This document shows, piece by piece, positions 57,033-64,000 of a DNA stretch of 64,000 bases. The stretch is taken from assembly GCF_003254575.1 (NCBI RefSeq), contig NZ_QJUA01000010.1:1-64000 (forward strand). Direction: 5' to 3'. Below the pieces are notes generated by a model. That model did not search any database, was not told the origin of the DNA, and saw only the letters and a list, made by a program, of their open reading frames with translations. Numbering within the stretch: position 1 is the stretch's first letter; every line of letters begins with the position of its first letter. The DNA comes from Mycobacterium kyogaense (GTDB lineage Bacteria; Actinomycetota; Actinomycetes; Mycobacteriales; Mycobacteriaceae). A program made the position numbers and the translations under genes.

Positions 57033-58031
57033 TCAGAACCCGTCGTGCACGACCACGCGGGTTCGACCGGTGACGCCGCCACCGATGATGGTCTTGAGCA
57101 CCTCGTCGACGCGGCGTACCGGCACGTCGGTGGTGACACGCGCCAGATGGCGTGGAGCGAGATCGCTTTCGATCTGCGCCCAGACTTCTCTGCGCCGGGC
57201 GATCGGTAGCAGCACCGAGTCGATCCCGGCCAACGTCACTCCGCGCAGGATAAAGGGCATCACGGTTGCGGGCAGGTCTGTCGACCCCGCCAAGCCCGAG
57301 ATCGCCGCTACGCCGCCGTATTTCAGCGTGCTGAGGGCGTAGGCCAGCGTCGTGCCGCCGACACAGTCCACCACCGCGGCCCAGTGCGCCTTACCCAATG
57401 CCCGGACCTTCTCATCGGGACCGGGCACGCGGTCGATGACCTCCGCGGCACCCAGGTCACGCAGCAGCTCGCGCGCCTGCGCCTTGCCTGTCGATGCCAC
57501 GACCTCGTAGCCCAGGCCGGCCAGCAGGTCGACGCTGACGCTGCCGACTCCGCCGGTGGCGCCGGTAACCAGGACAGGTCCGTCGCCCGGTTGCACCCCG
57601 TGTGCGCGCAGCGCGTCGACGCTCAGCGCCGCAGTGAAGCCGGCCGTGCCGATCGCGGCGGCGTCGCTTGTGCTCAAAGACGTCAGCTTGACCAGGTAGT
57701 CGGCTGGATACCTGGCGACCTGCGCGTAACCGCCGTGCCGTCCGGTGCCGATGTCCTGGCCGTGGGCGATCACCGCGTCGCCGACGGCGAAGTCGGGCGA
57801 CGTGCTCGCGGTGACCGTTCCGGCGACGTCGACGCCGGGGATCAACGGATAGGCCCGTGCCACACCACCTTTCGGCGTGACGGCGAGCGCGTCCTTGTAG
57901 TTGACGCTGGAGTACTCGACGTGGATCTCGACATCACCGTCGGGCAGGAACGTCTCGTCGACCACCTCGTGCCGCAGGACGATGCCGCCCTCGCCGTCCT
58001 CGTGCGCCACCATCGCGTTGATCTCGGTCAT
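57033..58031 (-). CDS. fadB4: Quinone oxidoreductase / acrylyl-CoA reductase-like FadB4
   Basis: 332 residues, medium-chain dehydrogenase of the YhdH/AcuI group. VNYKDALAVTPKGGVARAYPLIPGVDVAGTV is the substrate domain; the NADPH Rossmann motif TGATGGVGSVSVDLLAGLGYEVVASTGK is near 157. No zinc-binding cysteines. It reduces an enoyl or quinone substrate. Named for M. tuberculosis Rv3141 by position after fadE24-fadE23. Confidence 0.92.
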   Translation of the reverse strand: MTEINAMVAHEDGEGGIVLRHEVVDETFLPDGDVEIHVEYSSVNYKDALAVTPKGGVARAYPLIPGVDVAGTVTASTSPDFAVGDAVIAHGQDIGTGRHGGYAQVARYPADYLVKLTSLSTSDAAAIGTAGFTAALSVDALRAHGVQPGDGPVLVTGATGGVGSVSVDLLAGLGYEVVASTGKAQARELLRDLGAAEVIDRVPGPDEKVRALGKAHWAAVVDCVGGTTLAYALSTLKYGGVAAISGLAGSTDLPATVMPFILRGVTLAGIDSVLLPIARRREVWAQIESDLAPRHLARVTTDVPVRRVDEVLKTIIGGGVTGRTRVVVHDGF

Positions 58032-58062
58032 GCCGCCACGATAGTCACCGCCCGGAAACGAG

Positions 58063-58094
58063 GAAGCCCCCGGCCGTAGTCGGCCGGGGGCTTC
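58063..58094 (-). terminator. Rho-independent terminator of antigen 85 gene
   Basis: A 14 bp stem GAAGCCCCCGGCCG / CGGCCGGGGGCTTC around a 4-base loop, 33 bases past the antigen 85 stop. The minus-strand RNA continues CTCGTTT. It also separates that gene from the fadB4 promoter. Confidence 0.85.
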
Positions 58095-58126
58095 GTCGTT
58101 GGGTGTCGAACCCCTTACGTCGGGGG

Positions 58127-59421
<1,295 letters not shown>

Positions 59422-59823
59422 ATGACGAGTGGGGTGCCACGCACCGTCCGAGAGGCAGTCACCGTCTTCTTCCAGAGGAACATCGCCAACCCCGTGATGC
59501 GGCACCTGCCGTTCCAGACACTGCTGGAGACGACGGGACGCCGGTCCGGCCGGCCCAGACAGACTCCCGTGGGCGGGCGTCGGATCGGCGGCCACTTCTG
59601 GTTCGTCTCCGAGTTCGGTGAGAAGTCCCAGTACGTCCGCAACATCGCAGCCGATCCGCGCGTCCGCATCCGGTTGAACGGACGCTGGCACCGGGGTACG
59701 GCCGTCCCGCTGCCCGACGACGACCCTCGCGCCCGCATGCAAGAGCTGCCCCGGTTCAACAACGTCGGAGTCGAGACCTTCGGCACCGATCTGCTCACGA
59801 TCCGGGTCGACCTGGACGACTGA
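59422..59823 (+). CDS. Ddn-like F420-dependent nitroreductase (DUF385)
   Basis: 133 residues, split-barrel fold. LLETTGRRSGRPRQTPVGGRRIGGHFWFVSEFGEKSQYVRNIAADPRVRIRLNGRW matches the deazaflavin (F420)-dependent nitroreductase family. It probably reduces quinones or aromatic nitro compounds using F420H2 at the membrane face. Confidence 0.9.
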   Translation: MTSGVPRTVREAVTVFFQRNIANPVMRHLPFQTLLETTGRRSGRPRQTPVGGRRIGGHFWFVSEFGEKSQYVRNIAADPRVRIRLNGRWHRGTAVPLPDDDPRARMQELPRFNNVGVETFGTDLLTIRVDLDD

Positions 59824-59867
59824 CGCTCGAGCGGATCAAGCGCCCCTTGACCCGACCTCAGAAATAA

Positions 59868-59887
59868 AAGTAACGTCAGTTTCACTT
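59868..59887. promoter_or_regulatory. Possible operator upstream of the dioxygenase operon
   Basis: AAGTAAC-GTCA-GTTTCACTT: AAGT/ACTT and AAC/GTT arms with a two-base bulge on one side. It is in an AT-rich stretch 17 bases before the operon's first ATG. Weak symmetry; a candidate only. Confidence 0.3.
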
Positions 59888-59903
59888 CGATCGAGGAGAC
59901 GTC

Positions 59904-61007
59904 ATGGAATCGTTCGTCCATCTGTCCAAAGGCACCGTTCCGAAGCGGCTTCACGCAGATCTGGATGGCCTCAAGGACGACGAGCTCGGCCGTGGAGGGT
60001 TCACCGGCCGCTTCGCCCACCTCTACCGGCGCAACGATCCGACGGCGTACCGGTCGAGCGGCCCGCTACGTCCCATCGATGTCCTCGCCGGCGAGCTGAA
60101 GCCCTCCGATGCCGGCGACGCCCTCGGCGCACCCCTGCTGATGTTCTCCAACGCCGACGCGCAGATCTTCCTGTCCCGGCGCAGCGCCGAGATGCCGTTC
60201 TGGGTTCGCCACGTCGACGGCGACCTCTTGTGTTTCGTGCACGAGGGCGCCGGCTCGCTGGAAACCGAGTTCGGGCCGCTCCGGTACCGAGCAGGCGACT
60301 GGGTCTACCTGCCGAAGGCGTGCACGTGGCGACAGCTGCCGGAGGAACCGGGTACGTGGTTGATGATCCAGGCCACCGACGAGTTCCGCGTGCCGCCACC
60401 CGGAACGCTCGGCCGGCATTTCCCGTTCGACCCCTCCCAGGTGACGATCCCCGATCCTGCGCCCTGCGACGACGACGGCCGGGAGAGCTACGAGGTGCGG
60501 CTCGTGCACTCCCCCATCGACGGGTGCGACACCACGACGCTGTACTACGAGCACCATCCGCTCGACGTCCAGGGATGGCGGGGCGACAACTTCCCCTTCA
60601 CCTTCAACATCAGCGACTACCACGTCGTGACCTCCGACAGCGTGCACCTGCCCCCGACGGTGCACCTGTTCATGCAGGCCACCGGCGTGTACGTGATGAA
60701 CTTCCTGCCCAAGCCCGCCGAGGGGGTACCGGGCACCGAGCGCACACCGTGGTATCACCGCAACGTCGACTTCGACGAGATCGCGTTCTTCCACGGCGGT
60801 TCCCTCTACGGCATCCCGATGCCGCCCGGGTTGATCTCGCACGCCCCGCAGGGTGTGCACCACGGGGCGCCGGAGAAAGCGCGCGAGCGAGCACGACGCA
60901 AGTTCGACGACTATCGCTCGGTGGACTGGCAGGTCATCTCGATCGACACGCGCAGGCGACTGACCCCCTCGCCCGAGGTGCTCGCCCACGATCTGGGACA
61001 GCACTGA
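59904..61007 (+). CDS. Homogentisate 1,2-dioxygenase-like cupin enzyme
   Basis: 367 residues, ATG 59904 with GAGGAG upstream. Cupin core GDLLCFVHEGAGSLETEFGPLRYRAGDWVYLPKACTW. Iron-site signatures near the C-terminus: WYHRNVDFDEI (His285) and SHAPQGVHHGA, as in HmgA relatives. The substrate may be homogentisate or another dihydroxy-aromatic acid. First gene of a coupled operon; its stop overlaps the next start by one base (TGATG). Confidence 0.85.
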   Translation: MESFVHLSKGTVPKRLHADLDGLKDDELGRGGFTGRFAHLYRRNDPTAYRSSGPLRPIDVLAGELKPSDAGDALGAPLLMFSNADAQIFLSRRSAEMPFWVRHVDGDLLCFVHEGAGSLETEFGPLRYRAGDWVYLPKACTWRQLPEEPGTWLMIQATDEFRVPPPGTLGRHFPFDPSQVTIPDPAPCDDDGRESYEVRLVHSPIDGCDTTTLYYEHHPLDVQGWRGDNFPFTFNISDYHVVTSDSVHLPPTVHLFMQATGVYVMNFLPKPAEGVPGTERTPWYHRNVDFDEIAFFHGGSLYGIPMPPGLISHAPQGVHHGAPEKARERARRKFDDYRSVDWQVISIDTRRRLTPSPEVLAHDLGQH

Positions 61008-62179
61008 TGAGCGCCCGCCACGATTACGAGCGCATCCCGTATCTGGTTGCCTATCAGAACAATTCGGCCGTTCGCGACGTCTACGGCGGGGTGGCCGAAC
61101 TGGTGGTGCTGGAGAGCTACCTGCTCAAGCCGGCCACGCCATCAGAGACCGTGCTGGTGTTCATGCACCCGATCGGGGGCGGCGCCTATCTGCCGATGAT
61201 CACCGCGCTGGCCCGCGCCGGCCACCACGTCATCTACTGCAACAGCCGGTTCCGCGGCACCGACTCGGCCCTGCTGATGGAGAAGGTCGTCGAGGACCTC
61301 GGCGAATGCATCAAGGACGCCAAGAATCGTCTCGGCTATCAGAAGGTGGTCCTCGCCGGCTGGAGCGGTGGCGGTTCGCTGTCGGTGTTCTACCAGCAGC
61401 AGGCACAGCACCCGACGGTGACCGCCAGCCCGTCGGGCGACGGACCCGACCTCACCTCGCTGGGCCTGATCCCCGCCGACGCCATCATGCTGCTCGCCGC
61501 ACACATCAGCCGGCACGGCACGATGACCGAGTGGATGGACGCGTCGATACTCGACGAGTCCGACCCGAGCCAGCGCGATCCCGAGCCCGACCTCTACAAC
61601 CCGGACAACCCCAATCAGCCGCCCTACACGCCGGAGTTCCTGGAGCGCTATCACCAGGCGCAGATCGACCGCAACCGCCGGATCACCGCGTGGGTCAAGA
61701 CCACGCTCGCCGAACTGAAGGCCGCCGGCAGACCGGACGACGAGTTCGCGTTCGTCGTCCACGGCACGATGGCCGACCCCCGCTGGCTCGATCCGACGGT
61801 GGATCCGAACGAACGCACCCCAGGCACCTGCTATCTGGGCGATCCTCGGGTGGTGAACATGAGCCCCGTCGGCCTGGCGCGATTCTGCACACTGCGCAGC
61901 TGGCTCTCCCAGTGGAGCTACGACGACGCCCGCGCCGACGCCGTCAAAGCCGGCCCGGACATCGCCGTGCCGACGCTGGTGATCGGCAACCTCGCCGACG
62001 ACGCGTGCACACCCAGCCATACCCGCAGGATCTTCGACGCGATCGGTCACCCGGACAAGGAGATGCACGAGATCCCCGGCGCCAACCACTACTACGCCGG
62101 CGCAGACCAGCGGGACAAACTGCGCGCGGCGGTGGACATCTGCACGGAATGGCTGCAGCGGCGGGGGCTTTCGGCGTGA
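61007..62179 (+). CDS. Alpha/beta hydrolase
   Basis: 390 residues from ATG 61007. Nucleophile elbow GWSGGG (Ser120). Oxyanion region VFMHPIGGGAYL; late Asp and His in IGNLADDACTPSHTRRIF and PGANHYYAG. Likely hydrolyses a ring-opened ester, lactone or diketone in the same pathway as the dioxygenase. Its stop overlaps the CoA-transferase GTG as GTGA. Confidence 0.85.
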   Translation: MSARHDYERIPYLVAYQNNSAVRDVYGGVAELVVLESYLLKPATPSETVLVFMHPIGGGAYLPMITALARAGHHVIYCNSRFRGTDSALLMEKVVEDLGECIKDAKNRLGYQKVVLAGWSGGGSLSVFYQQQAQHPTVTASPSGDGPDLTSLGLIPADAIMLLAAHISRHGTMTEWMDASILDESDPSQRDPEPDLYNPDNPNQPPYTPEFLERYHQAQIDRNRRITAWVKTTLAELKAAGRPDDEFAFVVHGTMADPRWLDPTVDPNERTPGTCYLGDPRVVNMSPVGLARFCTLRSWLSQWSYDDARADAVKAGPDIAVPTLVIGNLADDACTPSHTRRIFDAIGHPDKEMHEIPGANHYYAGADQRDKLRAAVDICTEWLQRRGLSA

Positions 62180-63453
62180 CTGTCACCGGCGGGCAGGAGC
62201 GAAGCGACCGGGGGAAAAATTCAGGCGGGCAGGAGCGAAGCGACCGGGGAGAATGCACGGGCCCGCTCGACGGTATCCGGGTGATCGAGGTCGGGACGTT
62301 GATCTCCGGTCCGTTCGCTGGGCGGTTGCTGGGCGACATGGGCGCCGACGTGGTCAAGATCGAGGCGCCGGGCGCTCCGGATCCGCTACGAACGTGGGGG
62401 CAGGCCGAACTCGACGGGCACCACTTCTTCTGGACGGTCCACGCCCGCAACAAGAAGGCGGTCACGCTGAACCTGCGGGTGCCCGCCGGTCGTGAGCTGT
62501 TCCTCGAGCTGATCGAGCGCAGCGACATCCTGGTGGAGAACTTCCGGCCCGGCACGCTGGAAAAGTGGGGCCTGGGCTACGACGTTCTGCGCGAACGCAA
62601 TCGAGGGATCATCGTGGTGCGGGTGTCGGGATACGGGCAGACGGGCCCGGAGGCACACAAGGCCGGCTACGCCTCGGTCGCCGAGGCGGCCAGCGGGTTG
62701 CGGCACATGAACGGCTTCCCCGGCGGGCCTCCCCCGCGGCTCGCCCTCTCCCTCGGCGACAGCCTCGCCGGAATGTTCGCCGCACAAGGTGCGCTGGCCG
62801 CGCTCTACCGCCGCAGCGTGACCGGCGAGGGCCAGGTCGTCGACGCGGCACTGACCGAATCGTGCCTGGCAGTGCAGGAATCGACGATTCCCGACTACGA
62901 CGTGGGTGGCGTGGTGCGGGGCCCGTCGGGGACGCGACTGGAGGGCATCGCCCCGTCGAACATCTATCCGGCCGCCGACGGCAGCTGGGTGGTGATCGCG
63001 GCCAACCAGGACACCGTGTTCCGGCGCCTGTGCCAGGCGATGGGGCAGCCCGAGTTGGCCACCGACGAGCGGTTCGCCACTCACGTCGCCCGGGGGCGCA
63101 ATCAGGACGAGCTCGACGCGATCATCGGCGCATGGGCCGCCGCCCGGGAACCCGCGGACATCATCGCGACCCTGTCCGCGGCCGGCGTGATCAGCGGTCC
63201 GATCAACACCGTGGCCGAGGTCGTCACGGACCCGCAGTTGCAGGCGCGCGGCATGATCGCCGACCACTTCGACGAGCGAATCGGCCGCAACGTCAAGGGA
63301 CCCGGTGTGGTGCCGGTGCTGTCGGAAACCCCGGGGACGATCCGCAGTGCCGGGCCTGCACGCCCGGGTCAGCACAACGAGGAGATCTACCGCGACCTGC
63401 TCGGCCACACCGACGCCGACCTGGCGGACCTGCGCGCCGAGGGGGTGCTGTGA
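62176..63453 (+). CDS. Class III (CaiB/BaiF) CoA-transferase with repeat-derived N-terminus
   Basis: 425 residues from GTG 62176, the only start that couples to the upstream stop. Residues 5-27 (GGQERSDRG twice) come from two copies of a DNA repeat. The family core begins PLDGIRVIEVGTLISGPF. Active-site Asp195 in LALSLGDSLAG; GPINTVAEVVTDPQLQARGM is typical. It activates an organic acid as its CoA thioester. The lyase downstream overlaps by GTGA. Confidence 0.9.
   Translation: MTVTGGQERSDRGKNSGGQERSDRGECTGPLDGIRVIEVGTLISGPFAGRLLGDMGADVVKIEAPGAPDPLRTWGQAELDGHHFFWTVHARNKKAVTLNLRVPAGRELFLELIERSDILVENFRPGTLEKWGLGYDVLRERNRGIIVVRVSGYGQTGPEAHKAGYASVAEAASGLRHMNGFPGGPPPRLALSLGDSLAGMFAAQGALAALYRRSVTGEGQVVDAALTESCLAVQESTIPDYDVGGVVRGPSGTRLEGIAPSNIYPAADGSWVVIAANQDTVFRRLCQAMGQPELATDERFATHVARGRNQDELDAIIGAWAAAREPADIIATLSAAGVISGPINTVAEVVTDPQLQARGMIADHFDERIGRNVKGPGVVPVLSETPGTIRSAGPARPGQHNEEIYRDLLGHTDADLADLRAEGVL
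62188..62249 (+). repeat. Two copies of a GAGCGAAGCGACCG repeat, 36 bases apart
   Basis: Identical 26-base copies at 62188-62213 and 62224-62249, both containing GAGCGAAGCGACCG, separated by a short A-rich spacer. Period 36 bases, so the reading frame is kept. I recall this motif as a dispersed intergenic repeat in mycobacteria; here it sits inside the coding start of the CoA-transferase. Confidence 0.75.
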
Positions 63454-64000
63454 CGGATCTTCCTTCGCACGTGACCATCAGGGATGTCTCTCTTCGCGAC
63501 GGACTGCAGATCGAAACGCCGATCCCGTTGTCGGCCAAGCGGGATTTGCTGGCTGCCATCGCCGCGACCGGCGTGCGGGAAATGGAAGCCACCGCGTTCG
63601 TCTCCCCGTCGAAGGTGCCTGCGCTGGCCGACGCCGCCGAGCTGGCCGAGCACCTCGGCGACTTCCCCGGCATCGACTTCTCCGCGCTGGTGGCCAGTCC
63701 CACCGGCGCCCATCGGGCGATCGCGGCGGGTCTGCAGTCCATCGAGTACGTGGTGTCGGCCGCCGACGGCCACAGCCGCGCCAACGTCGGCCGCACGTCG
63801 GCGGAGGCGGCTGCGGTGATCCCGGACATCGTGAGGATCGCCCACGACGCCGGCGCCAGGGTGGAGGTCATCGTCGCGACTGCCTGGGACTGTCCGTTCG
63901 ACGGGCCGACGCCCGCGAATCGGGTGATCGACGTGGTGACCGCCGCCGTGGATGCCGGTGCGGACCGGTTGGCCATCGCCGACACGATCGGTACCGCGAC
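63450..64000 (+). CDS. HMG-CoA lyase-like enzyme, 3' end outside window
   Basis: 183 residues visible from GTG 63450, cut by the window edge. TIM-barrel metal site VTIRDVSLRDGLQIE (Asp near 13 and 17), GVREMEATAFVSPSKVPALADA. Retro-aldol lyase of the HMGL-like family. It would split a 3-hydroxy-3-methylglutaryl-type CoA product of the operon. The start overlaps the CoA-transferase stop as GTGA. Confidence 0.9.
   Translation, partial: MTDLPSHVTIRDVSLRDGLQIETPIPLSAKRDLLAAIAATGVREMEATAFVSPSKVPALADAAELAEHLGDFPGIDFSALVASPTGAHRAIAAGLQSIEYVVSAADGHSRANVGRTSAEAAAVIPDIVRIAHDAGARVEVIVATAWDCPFDGPTPANRVIDVVTAAVDAGADRLAIADTIGTA

Overview
The window is high-GC mycobacterial chromosome, most like a rapidly growing Mycolicibacterium. 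Support comes from an antigen 85 mycolyltransferase, an MmpL transporter, a PGRS-like glycine-rich protein, FprA, a tmRNA with tag ADSNQRDFALAA, F420-type (Ddn-like) and LLM oxidoreductases, and frequent GTG starts in GTGA or ATGA stop-start overlaps. From memory, the gene blocks follow the order of the M. tuberculosis Rv3068c-Rv3141 region (pgm-crcB-crcB-DUF190; smpB-ftsX-ftsE-mscS-prfB-fprA; hisN-fadE24-fadE23-fadB4), separated by non-syntenic genes. No insertion sequence, prophage or CRISPR array was seen.

Layout. 1-4.3 kb: secreted PGRS-like protein cut by the window edge, large LuxR/AAA regulator, tRNA-Ala(GGC) with promoter and terminator. 4.3-9.1 kb: MFS transporter and phosphoglucomutase on minus, then two fluoride-channel genes and a DUF190 gene on plus, all with overlapping stop-start codons. 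9.1-17.1 kb: small membrane proteins, DUF808 protein, exported proteins of unknown role, HAD phosphatase, MmpL transporter, LigD-type primase-polymerase. 17.1-22.7 kb: a minus-strand signalling array of PAS-ANTAR protein, STAS protein, 1377-residue hybrid kinase/response regulator/PP2C phosphatase/anti-sigma-type kinase, and second STAS protein. 22.7-29.7 kb: DUF4242 protein, second LuxR/AAA regulator, amino-acid permease, LLM monooxygenase, APH-like protein with an altered catalytic motif, VOC protein. 29.7-39.8 kb: DUF1214-TetR pair divergent from a sulfotransferase, GH13 enzyme, lytic transglycosylase lipoprotein, DUF2252 protein, GNAT, Ser/Thr kinase with an extracellular domain. 39.8-43.2 kb: TetR regulator divergent from a degenerate ABC-ATPase and YhgE/Pip membrane protein. 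43.2-53.5 kb: tmRNA, GGDEF-EAL protein, EamA transporter, smpB, ftsX, ftsE, Pro/Thr-rich membrane protein, MscS channel, prfB, fprA. 53.5-64 kb: hisN, fadE24-fadE23, fadB4, antigen 85, Ddn-like protein, and a coupled catabolic operon (homogentisate dioxygenase-like cupin, alpha/beta hydrolase, class III CoA-transferase, HMG-CoA-lyase-like enzyme cut by the edge).

Functional themes: ribosome rescue (tmRNA and SmpB), cell division (FtsEX), envelope biogenesis (MmpL, antigen 85, transglycosylase), acyl-CoA oxidation, and several stress or ligand sensors. The most system-like unit is the STAS / giant hybrid kinase-phosphatase / STAS operon, which packs a two-component phosphorelay and a sigma-factor partner switch into one polypeptide. 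Two genes appear to use CTG start codons (lytic transglycosylase at 35131, EamA transporter at 46869); standard gene callers would truncate both.
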